A DNA stretch of 64,000 nucleotides from Coffea arabica (taxonomy: Eukaryota; Streptophyta; Magnoliopsida; Gentianales; Rubiaceae), in assembly GCF_036785885.1 (NCBI RefSeq), contig NC_092329.1:5332001-5396000 (forward strand), given 5' to 3'. The notes below the pieces were generated by a model, which ran no database searches, was not told the origin of the DNA, and was given only the letters and a program-made list of their open reading frames with translations. A program made the position numbers and the translations under genes. Shown piece by piece: positions 1-11,200 of this stretch; position 1 is the stretch's first letter, and each line of letters starts with the position of its first letter.

Positions 1-440
1 AAGAGAAAAACATTTAAATCAATGTGATATTTTTTTTAAAACTCATTCACTAAATATAATTCTTTCCAGAACTCTTAATAACTGAGAATTCAAATCTTTT
101 TTTAAATAGAAAGAGAAAAACATTTAAGTGAACACGATTTGTTTTTTCAAAAAATAGCATTTACTAAATGCATTTGTTTGTTTGTCTAGACATTTACTTT
201 TATGAAACATATTTAGTGAATTTTTTAAAACTCATTCACTAAATATAATTTTTTTCCAGAACTCTAAATATCTACGAATTCAAATATCTTTTTAAAGAGA
301 AAGCGAAAAACATTTAAGTGAAGACAAATTTTTTTTCAAAAGATAGCAATTACAAAATGCATTTTTTTGTTTGTATGAAACATATTTAGTGAATTTTTTT
401 AAACTCATTCACTAAATATAATTCTTTTTCTAGAACTCTC
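1..440. repeat. AT-rich imperfect tandem repeat, about 2.5 units
   Basis: A block beginning 'aaactcattcactaaatata' occurs near 40, 229 and 401, so the units are about 189 and 172 bp. Each is followed by 'ccagaactct', then by a 'gagaaaaacatttaagtga' block and an oligo-T stretch. The array runs off the left edge of the window, so its full size is unknown. No open reading frame is associated with it. The units have diverged by small indels, which suggests an old array. Confidence 0.7.
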
Positions 441-1189
441 AATATGTTCCTTTGGAAGGTTATTATAATTTGGGAAGTATGTCTATTGAAAGAGTTATGC
501 TTGAACCTTATTATAGCCACATCCTATAGGTTAAAAATCATTTTGTTGGAAATATTTTAGACAATTCAGCTTATTCTTGGAAATATTTTAGACAATTCAT
601 CTTATTCCAAAATTATGGCTATAGCTCTCTGGATTGTACAATCTAAAATTTCAAAAGCTTTAGCTAAATTACCAAATCTTTTCAGTTAAACCATCATGGA
701 CCTACATTAATTCCTTTTCTACGTCAAAGCCTACTTCTTACACTAGTACGATTATGACAATCTCCACATCATTCGTCCAAAAAGATCAAATAATGCAGTT
801 AAGATTATAGTTAAACACTAACAAAAAAAATTATACAATAACATGGAAAAGAAAAAAAAAACTAAAGCTTCCCCATCTTAGTCATACTAGTATAAATACC
901 AGTGCTACGAACAGTAGATTGCATTTTTGAAAAAAATTACAATCTATAGAAGAATTTAAAAATAGTAAAATATTATAATCACGGGCACATGAAAGTATAT
1001 TTAAAAAAATGAAACTTTGTAATAATAATTCAATATATGATAAAAACATCTCCATTATTTATAAACTATCACTTTGATGAAGGTTGGATCCTGAAAAAAA
1101 ATAGAAATCTATATCATAAATTGAGCGACATAAGGGTCCAATTAAATATAATTGAATATTTAATTTGATAAATAAATGAAATACTTACA
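441..1189. other. AT-rich intergenic DNA, nothing recognised
   Basis: This stretch is AT-rich, with poly-A/T runs and no coding signal, splice-framed exon or clear repeat that I can support. Confidence 0.5.
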
Positions 1190-2330
1190 AACATTTTGCC
1201 TTCGATTTGATAATCTTCTACGAAGGCGTGAACATTCTTCACACCAATCAATTCTGAGTATGATCGCCAGTATTGGGGGTTTAATTAATTCTGTTGATTT
1301 TTGTGGAGTTCATACTATAAATTAGAATGCACGATTTTTGCATGAACTAATGCGTTGGTCGAACAATGCACCTCTATTTTCCTGACAATTAAAAGCATAC
1401 ATAATTCAAAATTATCTTTTGTTTTAGATAGTTTGTAAATAATATTGTATAAAAATATATACATATGAATAATGTATACCTTTGTTTTTAAATCTCTAAG
1501 ACAAAAAGTATCACAACGAAACATGAATCGTGCATGCCTGTCTTGAAGAGCGAGGTATAGGTTACCACTGAAATCTCTAACTTCTATGTTAACATTGTAT
1601 CTGTTAAGAAGAAATTGTGATGTATGATGTAAAAAATTATATTAAAATTCAAAATATATGAAAATAATTACCTGACAATAGTGTCGACTACGTCATTACA
1701 ATGGATACACACCATTTTTACAAAATGAGATTGACATGGTTGTCCACAATTTTTGCATAACTCATGGAACATATTGTCTATGTTGATACTTTAAATGTAA
1801 GCAAGTATCCGAAAATATTTAATCTAAAACAATCCAAAGAATGTATAGATTACAATTATTAATTCGAAACTACATATAGATACTTGTTCATTACTTAAAT
1901 TAATTGAGAGGAATTGTACTGTAGGTATAACTGCATATTCGGATATTCATATTCTCTTAGCATTTGATATCAATAATGCTTGGGACATTATAAAACTGCA
2001 TGACCGCAACCACGTCACTAATTTCTGAGCACATTTATCATTCTCAAACCTGCAAATTTTTCAAATATATATTCGTAAAAGTATGAAATATTATTAATAA
2101 TTTAATATTTTGGTATTTGTAAAACTTACCAACTGTGTAGGTATTGAGCAAAATCCAAGTAGTAATTGACATATAATTTGCTTGCTCGAATAGTATAAAG
2201 TGACGGTCCTGCACAATGTGCTATATTTATTGATAAACTATAAAAATAAAATAAAATAAAGTGAAAATAAATTGAATTACCTTTATGGGAATCAGTAGTG
2301 GCATGACGACCATCTGACACGCGTGGGCTA
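1190..2330 (-). pseudogene. Decayed RPA70-like (replication protein A large subunit) gene fragment
   Basis: On the minus strand, several exon-like pieces with good splice borders follow the order of the C-terminal half of RPA large-subunit proteins. The piece at 2208-2130 reads like the end of an OB fold (core 'IRASKLYVNYYLDF'). A piece from about 1790 to 1672 has a four-cysteine zinc-finger pattern (CKNCG...CIHCND). The piece at 1600-1480 (121 bp) joins it in phase and encodes an OB-fold-like strand series (YNVNIEVRDFSGNLYLALQDR). A piece near 1310-1190 contains ELIG...VEDYQIEGKMF. The last piece needs an in-frame TAA to be read through, and the piece near 2052-1930 changes frame, so I call it a pseudogene. 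RPA proteins bind single-stranded DNA. RPA-like genes are also carried by plant Helitrons, which is a possible origin. Confidence 0.5.
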
Positions 2331-2636
2331 ATAAGGATACCAACAGCAAGTGGGAAGAGATCTTGCTCAATCTTATCATGGAATTGGATTGGAAGAGGTT
2401 TAATTATAGTGGGAAGATGTGTGAGGAGAGTTAGTTGGAATTAACTTCTTGTTTGAGGGAACATGGGAGTGTTTAGTTGGAGTTAACTTCTTGTTGGAGT
2501 TAACTTCTTGTTTGGGAGTGTTTAAATGTAAAATGCTATAAAAATAGAGTTGAGAGTGGGAAGGATTGTGAAGGCTTGTTGCTAAAAATCCCTTCTCAAA
2601 TTTATATAGATATAGATTGGACTTTTCTTTCTGTAG
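2331..2636. repeat. Short direct repeats, otherwise unannotated
   Basis: The words 'agttaacttcttg' and 'gggagtgttta' recur between about 2425 and 2530 in a small imperfect minisatellite. I recognise no gene here. Confidence 0.4.
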
Positions 2637-3690
2637 GACTGGGCTTTCATCCAAGCACAAAAAACATGAATAACATCCGAAGGCGTTTTACTTATTTATG
2701 CCATCAAATATTTCCAAAGGCTTCGCTTTTTATGGATTTTGTAGACGCGAAGTAATATCTTTGAGAATTCCACGTACACTTAATAACAAGTAGTAATTTG
2801 TCCCATGTAGCTACAAGTATGGAATTTTGCCTTATTTGCAACTAATCTTGTTATATGTTTACAATAATAAAACCTGTATAGATAGTTAATACCAATTTAA
2901 TGCTAACTTTGTGTGTTTTTAAATTTACCTTTATCTCTATCTATATCATAAATTTACCGTTATCTCTATTTGTATCTATACTATGTATAAAGTCTGAGGA
3001 AGGGGTTTGGGTTAAAATATATGATCATAAATATTATATATTTTTGATTGCACACGCATTGGGTGTGTATTGAGCACTAGTTTATATAAAAGCCTAACTA
3101 AAAAGTTCGATCGTGTAAACTCGATGCATGTAAATTTGGCTTCACATGAACCGAAATTTTGATCATGAATAGGTCTTCTCAGGTTCCTATAGTTGTGCAT
3201 ATATGCATTTGTTTGAAAAGAACAAAAATGTTATGAAGTAACTAAAGATGTACATGTTCATTTATATTTTCGAGAAGATTGATTCATAATCATCCACAAG
3301 ATTCATTGGTACACTGAATGAATCCTTTCATTATTCATTAGTCTATTTATGAAACTATTCAATTCTTGTACTCGAAATACTAAATTCATGAATAAGGGTT
3401 CAATAGAGTTCGTGTACCTTTGATCCTGTATTACCTATATATAAAGGGATCCTAACCTCTTTTGAAATATCTTTTGATCAGTTGAAATATTGAAATATAG
3501 TTCTCAATTCTCTCTCTACTTCTTTTTCTAATATTCAAATTCTTATTTTATCAGTTTATTTTATTAGTTTTACAATATAAATCTTTTTATCAACACTTAG
3601 ATGTCATGGATAAAAGAATGGTGACTATTAAATAGTTGAATAATAGTTTCATTTGACATCTTTCTCGCACATACGGTTGTGAATAGAAAA
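2637..3690 (+). repeat. Diverged copy of DCL intron-2 sequence (pair A)
   Basis: This stretch aligns by eye, in the same orientation, with 7222-7700 inside intron 2 of the DCL gene. Shared landmarks in order are 'gcacaaaaacatgaataac', 'tgccatcaa', 'aagcctaactaaaa', 'tgcatgtaaatt', 'ttctcaggttc' and 'ttatcaacactta'. This copy has extra DNA at about 2856-3080, including a mini-Helitron, and further extra sequence between about 3230 and 3580. It may be the remnant of an ancient partial gene duplication or an unclassified dispersed repeat. Confidence 0.6.
2975..3080 (+). mobile_element. Mini-Helitron, about 106 bp, non-autonomous
   Basis: It starts with TC (TCTATACTATGTATAAAG) and ends with CTAG. 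A short GC-rich hairpin (CACACGC / GGGTGTG, one mismatch) lies about 10 bp before the end. The base before TC is A and the base after CTAG is T, as expected for Helitron insertion into an AT dinucleotide. There is no target duplication or terminal inverted repeat. The related sequence at 7222-7700 lacks it. The left boundary is less certain than the right. Confidence 0.6.
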
Positions 3691-4382
3691 TTATTTTATA
3701 ATTTTACAAGGTGACATTATTACAACTCCATATGTTTGAGATTTACACGTTTAAATAACTAATCATTTCAAAAAAAAATTATATTGGTGGAAAACATTAA
3801 TTTTTTTTCGTTAGGAGGAAATTCATAACAGTAAAGACTTAATCATGGTCACATCAATAAATTTTATGGCCACACACACATATATATACATACACTGTAG
3901 GAACGTATAAACCGGTTTCCCCCAATTGAGGTGAAAAGTAGCCCAAAGTATATTTAAGTTTGATTGGCCCACATTATTTTGGTTCAACTAAAAAACAATG
4001 AATATGTTTGGATAATTGATTATTTGCGACAATTAATTGGTTCAATTAAAAAAATAATGTGTTTGGTAATCGTCCCCTAATTACAAGGGGAAAAAATGTA
4101 TTTAAGCAAACAAAATTAATTTTTTATACATTGATAGTATAATAATTTTTTAACATTAGCAACTTTAGATATATAGTGATATTTTTTACATTAGCAACTT
4201 TAGATATATGACACATATGTATGATTGAATTTTAAATTTAAATTCATATTATCTGTCATAATCTAAATTTGTTAATGTAAAAAAGTTATTAAAAAAAAAG
4301 ATTGGCACATCAAAATTGGCTAATTTTGATATATTTGAAAAACAAAAAGACGTTGTTTCACTGAGCCCTGATATACAATAGG
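3691..4382. other. AT-rich intergenic DNA with MITE-like remnants
   Basis: There is no gene. A 22-bp word, 'acattagcaactttagatat', is repeated near 4152 and 4187. It sits in an AT-rich stretch that resembles the 23035-23180 element (long A/T palindromes around 'gaattttaaatttaaattc'). Confidence 0.35.
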
Positions 4383-4625
4383 TTTTTTTTTTATCGGATA
4401 TAATAAATCTACACTTATTTTATACTATGGGGAAGGGAACCTAAAGAAATTAAAGAAAAAATCGAAAGGAACTGAATCACTTATCAATCGCATTCATTTA
4501 AAAGCCACTTAAAGTGATTTGCTGCATTTTAGTGACAAATAGTAAAAGAAAAGATTCGAATCTCGACCTCCCAACCTACCAACTTAAAGGTTTCGGCGGT
4601 GGCCAATGAGCTAAGCTTTTAGCTC
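4383..4625 (-). mobile_element. Probable tRNA-derived SINE just upstream of DCL
   Basis: Read on the minus strand, there is an A-box-like sequence (TTAGCTCATTGGCC, 4614-4601), about 37 bp, then a B-box-like sequence (GAGATTCGAATCT, 4564-4552). A body of roughly 150 bp follows, ending in a run of ten A (4392-4383). Internal Pol III boxes plus an A-tail are the marks of a plant SINE. The sequence cannot be folded into a tRNA with confidence and no target duplication was established. Its head lies only about 70 bp from the DCL start codon, in the opposite orientation. Confidence 0.4.
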
Positions 4626-4692
4626 AGTGGCTCCCTAATGTGCAACAGGTTCATGACTCGGAATTGGGTAAAGCACACGAGTCGAAAATACG

Positions 4693-7600
4693 ATGGCTGC
4701 ACCACTGCTGAGGGGCCTGCCACTCCTCCGTCACCGCCTCCACCTCCACCGCCGCCGCCTAACACTTGGCTCGCTCTCTCTCCGCCCGTGGTTCACTTCT
4801 GTGGAATCCATCCCTCCTGACGACAAAACTGGTCCTTCCACGACCACCCAGACCACTACCATTCCAGGACTGAGCGCCAGAGACTCAGTAGCAAACCCCA
4901 GAAGATCTTGGGACGACCCAGATTACCGAAAATGGAAAGACAAGGAAGCTGAAATACTCGAAGATATCGAGCCCGTAATTTCTTTAGCCAAAGAAATCAT
5001 CCATTCTAACAGGTACAGTTTACATTCCTTCCTTGCCCATTTTGTGTAAACCCAAAAGAAAAACAAAAATGTAGCTCAATTGTCCTCCAATGTCATTCTT
5101 TTGCACCATTGCTCGTTGAGTTCTTTTCTTAGCTAGTCTATCAAATTTGGTAATTGAGCATGTGTTTGCCGGTAAAGAAGGTGCAACTAGTTGAATAGGC
5201 TTAACATAAATTTAAGCTACAATTTAGATAACCAGCGAATAAGCAAATGCACTTGATTGATGCTTGTATAGTTGAATTCGTCTATTTAGTGTCATGTTAA
5301 TGTTGCAAAAGTGGTGTCCGAATATTATTTTACCAAAGGCCTAAATACCATCCTTTTTCATGTACGAGAAAGAAGGCATTGTCTCCGAATGATACGCAGT
5401 TGAAGGCTTTAAAATCAAATACTATTACGAACTTATCTGAGGTCGTTAAACATTGTTTTCAAAGAGAGGCATGTGTTTGTAACGCTATTCTCCTCTATTG
5501 AAGTCTCTGTAGTCAAATAGGGCTTCCTGTTGAGGACATTGTGATCTTTGTCTACCTCAATTGTCCGTTAATGTGGGGCAAGCTTGGGTCTGTGTTTTGA
5601 TTTGTCCTTCTGCTCACCATGTTAGACTTTTTCATTTGGTTTTGGAAAACTGATCTAGGTTGTGGAGTTGTAGTATGGATAATATTTGGTGATTTGGAAG
5701 GCATTTCCCTGTTGTTTTCTTGATCTTTCTGGATTTTAAATGGAGTATTAGAGTTCCTTGATTTTGTACCATCAGTTTTGTTATATTTTCCACTCCCTTT
5801 TTGAACCCAAAATTCCATACTAGTTGCTTTTAAAAGCATATGGACATAACCTTGTTGCTGATTAAGGAATGTTGTTCTTTTCCTTGTATGTTTATTTATT
5901 CATTTTTTGGGGTTGGGGGGAGGGGCGAACGGACAGAATAGCTGTCTCACATATAGTGTCAGGTATCATTTGCTATCATTGCTTTTTTGGTAAATGTATG
6001 CTTAAGGCTCTTTCTTGTTCCTTTTCTTCTTCTTCTTCTCTTTAAATGTTTCCCGCTTATGATGTCTAATAATGGCACTGTTTATTCTTGTATTGGAGTT
6101 TGTCGATTGTTCTGCTTTCTTTGCCTTATAGGTACATGGATGGTGAACGGCTAACTGCAGAAGATGAGAAAACTGTGATCGAGAGACTTCTTGCTTATCA
6201 CCCTCATTCTGAAGATAAAATTGGATGTGGACTTGATTCAATCATGGTGAGTTGCATCATGTGTTTAAGATATAAGTAGTTGGTGGAGACCTGATAACTG
6301 AGTTAAATGTTTCTCCAGCAACTTGGATGCTAACAAAGTTAAAACTTCACGATATTGGGTGGTTATGTTAAATTTATTCTAGTGCCAGGCTTTTTGGGAG
6401 AATTTGCATGGTCAAGCCATTTGAACAAAGAAGAGAACTTTCAATAATCGTACTAGTATTTTGGAAATATATCTTGTGAAGATGCATTCTGAATGGTTTC
6501 GTCGGGTTTAATTATCAGCTGCTAATCAGTTTAACTGCTAAAGATCCAGACTTGTTTTAGATGCCAACAGATGCTCCTAAATTGTGTAGAAAAGATTTCA
6601 TGCAATCATGGAATCAGTTGAGTTGGATAATGTTTGAAAAAAGTTTTTGCAAGAGCTTTGAAATCTTCCATGCTTTCTTCTTGGTGTTTGCATTTTTTTT
6701 TTCCCCGTTTGTAATATTCCTCCCGTTCTCTCTTCTTCTTTTCTTTCTTTTTTGCATCTTCTTTGTGTCTCTTGTTTTCTCCCAGATCACGTCATGTTTT
6801 CAATTATGAAAAGTCTGAAGTCACGCTGCAATGCTCTTATTGACTTTTCTTGTCATTCACGACATGCAAGCCTATGGCTGCTTTCTGTGGATTTGGGGCA
6901 TAATTGATGGAAACTTATTGCTTAATACTTAGTTGTCGTTCCTTTCTCAGGTAATATTTTCTGAAGAAAGAAGCTTGACAAAAGTTGCTTGTAATTTTTT
7001 TTAATCATCTGTTGTAATTTTTTAGGAATTTCTTTCTACTTCATCAACAGTAGCTTGGAACATCCTTTGCTTAATAGTCCAAAGTTTGATTTTATCCAAG
7101 AAACAGTCAGTTGTTTTATGCTCCTTTGCTCAGTGTTCCAAATTTGATTTTGTCCTAGTAAGAGTCAGTTGTTTTATGCTCATTCATTTTTAGATCCCTC
7201 TCTCTCTCTCATGTTGCATTACTGGACTTTCAACCAGGCACAAAAACATGAATAACCTCCCAATGGTTTTACTTGCTGATTTTTTGCCATCAATTATTTG
7301 CATAGGCTCTTTCTTGTGGATTCTGTACACAGGAAGCAACATCTTTAAGAGTTTCATGTGCACTGGACAGCAAGTACGAATTTGCCTTGTGTATCTCTAA
7401 GTATGGATTTTTCCAGTGCTTATTTGTAACCAGTTTAATTACATCTGAATAAAGCCTAACTAAAAGGATGAAATCAGGAAAAGTAGGTGCATGTAAATTC
7501 ATCTGAATAGTTTCACGTAAATCAGTGGAAAGTGAATTGGAACATGACCAGGTGTTCTCAGGTTCTTGTAATTATGCATATAAATTTTGTTTGATGACAA

Positions 7601-8237
7601 TTATCTGGTTATCAACACTTAATGACATAGATAAGAGGATGCTGATGTTTAATTAGAGACAAGGCTAGTTCATTTGGCATTTTCCTCCTCTCTTAAATAA
7701 GAGATGAGGCCAATTTTTTGTAAGAGGCAAGAATCAGAAGATCAACTTTATTAGCTTTTTGCTGGCTTTCTTATATGACCTCTGTATTGGGGTGCTGGTG
7801 ACGTCATGGTCTGCACTCGCAGTTATATGGGTCTAGATCATGCTCTTTGAGTTAGTAATCTCGTCACTTTTCCAGTTATTTGTCAGTCTCCATACCTTTG
7901 TAGAGAATGAGGTGAAAATTATAATTGATGGAGAATTGATTATGCATATCTTTGAGTGGTGGTCGCTATTACTTTGACCTTTCAAGAGATTTTGTGTTGA
8001 GCCAGTTGGCAAACTCTTCAATTATGCATCGACAGAACGTCTCTTGAATTTGTACTTTGTATGCAGGTGGATCGGCATCCCCAATTTAGACACTCAAGGT
8101 GCCTCTTTGTCGTGAGAACTGATGGTGGATGGATTGACTTCTCCTACCAGAAGTGTCTTCGGGCTTATATTCGAGATAAGTACCCTTCTCACGCTGAAAG
8201 ATTTATAAAAGGACATTTTAAGCGTAGCAGCAGTTAG
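4693..8237 (+). CDS. DCL: DCL-like (DUF3223) organellar protein, 3 exons, 201 aa
   Basis: Exons are 4693-5012, 6132-6246 and 8067-8237 (stop TAG 8235-8237). All introns are GT-AG and the phases join exactly (AG|G for Arg, then a codon boundary). The first ~35 residues are Arg/Leu-rich with almost no acid, a typical chloroplast or mitochondrial transit peptide. From about residue 92 the protein carries the whole DCL/DUF3223 domain, with the hallmarks KIGCGLDSIMVDRHPQF, SRCLFVVRTDGGW and DFSYQKCL. The tomato member (defective chloroplasts and leaves) is needed for chloroplast development and for processing of plastid rRNA; that role is known for the family and is inferred here. Introns are 1,119 and 1,820 bp, the second containing a repeat shared with 2637-3690. 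The start chosen is the first ATG that gives a transit peptide. A 60-codon frame starting at 4638 overlaps exon 1 and is a shadow. Confidence 0.9.
5013..6131 (+). other. DCL intron 1
   Basis: This is a phase-2 intron with donor GTACAG and acceptor TTATAG. It contains T-rich sequence and a C/T-rich tract near 6010-6045. I see no transposon or second gene in it. Confidence 0.75.
6247..8066 (+). other. DCL intron 2
   Basis: This is a phase-0 intron with donor GTGAGT and acceptor TATGCAG. A pyrimidine-rich stretch lies at 6670-6790 and a (TC)n tract at about 7198-7211. From 7222 to 7700 it holds the second copy of the sequence found upstream at 2637-3690. Confidence 0.75.
7222..7700 (+). repeat. 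Diverged repeat shared with 2637-3690 (pair B)
   Basis: This is the same orientation and order of landmarks as the upstream copy, without the Helitron. It is therefore closer to the pre-insertion state. Confidence 0.6.
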
Positions 8238-11200
8238 GTGATAATGCAGTATATGTTGGAGTTTAGCCAAGTATGCGTGAGATATTTTGGTGCAAGGATG
8301 GTTTTGCTCCTGCCGGAGACTTCATGGGCACAAATGCAATACTCAAATTTCCTGTCTTTCCATTTGTCAATGTGGTAGTTGCTAATTTGCTGACCGGCAT
8401 CTTATGTTTGTTTTATTTGGCGGGACAAGAGAAAATGATTTGTAAGTTAATACTAGTTTTGCTGAGTTGGGTAAGTCTCGTGGGCTTTGCTACTTGTGCT
8501 GACTGCCTTGGATATGCATCTTCTTTATTTTTTCTTTCTGACATTCGACTTAATGATCCTCCACGGAAATTTTTATATTTGCAGCTCGCATGATCAGAAA
8601 CATGAAAGATCTGCCAATTTTGCTTTTATATTCTTGTGTACCCAATTAAGAACAAAGTACGATGCTGGAAAAACATACAAGGGTTAGGAATAGCTGGCTG
8701 AAAGAAGTCAAACAGGCTGACTTGGTCCATTTTAGCTTTCCAAAGATGAATCGGAACGTGTGATACGAAACCAAAATAATCAGTTGTTAGCAGTCTTTGC
8801 CTTACAATTTCACATATATGTGCAACTATTTACGTATCTGTGGGAGGACTCGCTTGCTTCAGCCCCAGCAAAACGATTGGTATCAGGCCATGAGCCATAC
8901 CCACTTTTTAGAGATTAGGTAGATCATGAGCATACCCACTTTTTAGTTATCGTTGTTGTAGGTAGCAACAGCCCACAACTGTGTATGCCGTGGGATCATA
9001 GATTTAGTGACCATGCAAGGACAGCTGCAAACCACTGGGCTTAAGTTCTTCCTTGGACTGTAGGTGAGGGTTCAAACCTTACCTGCAGTGAAAAAAATTT
9101 AAGAGTTGTGTCATAGTACTTTTTAGTTATCTGGCAAAAAAAAAAAAGAAATGACGGCTGCAACTGTGGAGTCCGGAACATGAGCCCCTTAAGGAGGAGA
9201 CAATTTCATTAGCCACCAAGTTTTCTTTTCTCTACGGTGTGGTGAAGGTAGATGTATCCGAAAAATGGAAACATCAAGTCACGATCTCATGTACAGTGGT
9301 TGAGATCGAGCTTGAAAAAGTCAAAGCTTTGCCTACCGTCCAGTTGTATTCCTTTCCAATTTTTGGGCAAATAGCATAAACAGTAAGCTGGCCCAAGTTC
9401 AAAAGAAAATCGAAACCGTAGTTCATACGAAGGCGAATTGCTGGGTAGTTCGTTTGCAATGGATTTGAGTTAATGTGTTGTTAAAGCAAGAAAAAGCATT
9501 TTAATGGTCAATAAGAATGAATATGGAGGCGGGTGTTTGATTCAGATATTGGAAGATGGCTGCCCCTGTTAAACGATAAAAAGTTGAAGAAGAATTGTGA
9601 TGATATATTTCCAACAAACAGGTTTCCACTACATTAAATCTTTTATCCTACACAATCTATCCTCTGCTTTAGAAGAAAAGAATAATCTGATGACTTGTGA
9701 TCATCGTCCAGCAAAGAAAAGATATGCACTGGCATCGCAGGCCTCTCCATCGGTTTCAGTTATTTCTTTTTGTCTCTTCTTCCAGTCCCAGAGAATTGTA
9801 ACTGCTCATGTTTGCAAGAAACACCTCCATTTTCCTGGTTGCACAATACTGCGGATTCGATGTTTTTCCCTCAGTTGACCCAAAAATATTCCGTTCTTAT
9901 TGGAAAGACTGGAACAAAGAATCATGGCTGACAAGCCTGCTGGTGAATTATGTGCAAACTTTTTATCGTAGCTAAGTTGTAGTTGCTTGCACATGCTATT
10001 TTGTGAGGACAAACATGTATCATTAAAATCAGGGCTTTTGGTTGGGTGGGCTGATGAAAAAGAAAGAACTCACAGCAGGAAGGGAACTATCCTTTGTGCT
10101 CTTGCTCTACCTCTGCATGCCATAATGAGCTTCTCAATTGTTGTACTAGTACAGATTGCTTTGAATTCTTTGTTGCACTTGACTAACTTGCAAAAGAAAA
10201 AGTATGAAAATGGATTAATAACATAATTAATTGGTTGAAGACTTCTTTCGATAGCTACGGTATGTGACGACATTTGAAGGTTTGTATGGTCCCATGAGGC
10301 CATGACCCCCCATCAGCTAAAACAGTACAATCTACAGGAAACCATGCGTAAGAATGGAGATGAACGGCGAGTTCCAATAAAGGGTTTTGGATTCCTGTGG
10401 TTGTGATTAAATTGCAGAGAAAGATTGGTACTTTCTGCTCAGAGAGTGGGAAGAGAAGAGAGTCGCGGGTTGATCAGAGTTTGACCAAAATGAACAAACA
10501 AAATGGCTCAATTGGTGTGTGATGTTTGAAGGTAGAAATGCGAAAAAAGGAAATGATCATCAATCATCATACTCCTCAAAGCCCAAAAGCAAGCGTAGCA
10601 TGATGGCCTCACTAACTTGCACTCACTGTATAAATCAGCAGCAACTACTGACTACTTTCAGTTATGGTTAATTCTGTACAGGTAATTAATGACCTTTAGG
10701 CTGTAATTTCATATGTAAAGAAAATGAATAAATAAAAAGAACAAAAGTTTGTACTCCATTACTCGTTATACTAAACCTCTAAGGGAGCATCCACGATCCA
10801 TTACCCCCTCCAAAGTCCCATCAACCTACCACTCCTTTTCCTTCCAAAAAAAAAAAAAAAACCCACCACTCTTTTTGTTTCTTTTTCAATAGGAAGAACA
10901 AAGAGCTTCAACTCAAATTGATCATGCAGTAGCAAGTTAAATTAGGTTATTATGGAAATAGAAAATAAAATGTAGTCCAATAGTTAAACCCTATACACAA
11001 GTGGACTATTTGAATTGGACTCCCAATGTTCCACTTAATTATTCTCTAATAATCCAATTCATGTATCAGGAAGAAAAATAATCAAGTGGTCAAGCATCAA
11101 CAACCATTTGCTTCCTTTCGGTAAAAAATGCACCGACTACCATTGATGATGCATGAACATTAAGTGCTTGCATCCGTTTCTTTTTCTTTTTTCCTTTTTT

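Noticed and set aside
1-440. Tandem array as a CRISPR-like repeat
   Set aside because: Units are 170-190 bp, imperfect and AT-rich, without uniform short repeats and unique spacers. The genome is a plant's.
4590-4640. tRNA gene near 'gagctaagcttttagctcagtgg'
   Set aside because: The box-like words do not fold into acceptor, D, anticodon and T arms. The SINE reading on the minus strand fits better.
9025-9140. Possible SINE or tRNA-like sequence with B-box-like 'gggttcaaacc' and an A-rich stretch
   Set aside because: No convincing A box at the right distance, no cloverleaf and no visible target duplication.
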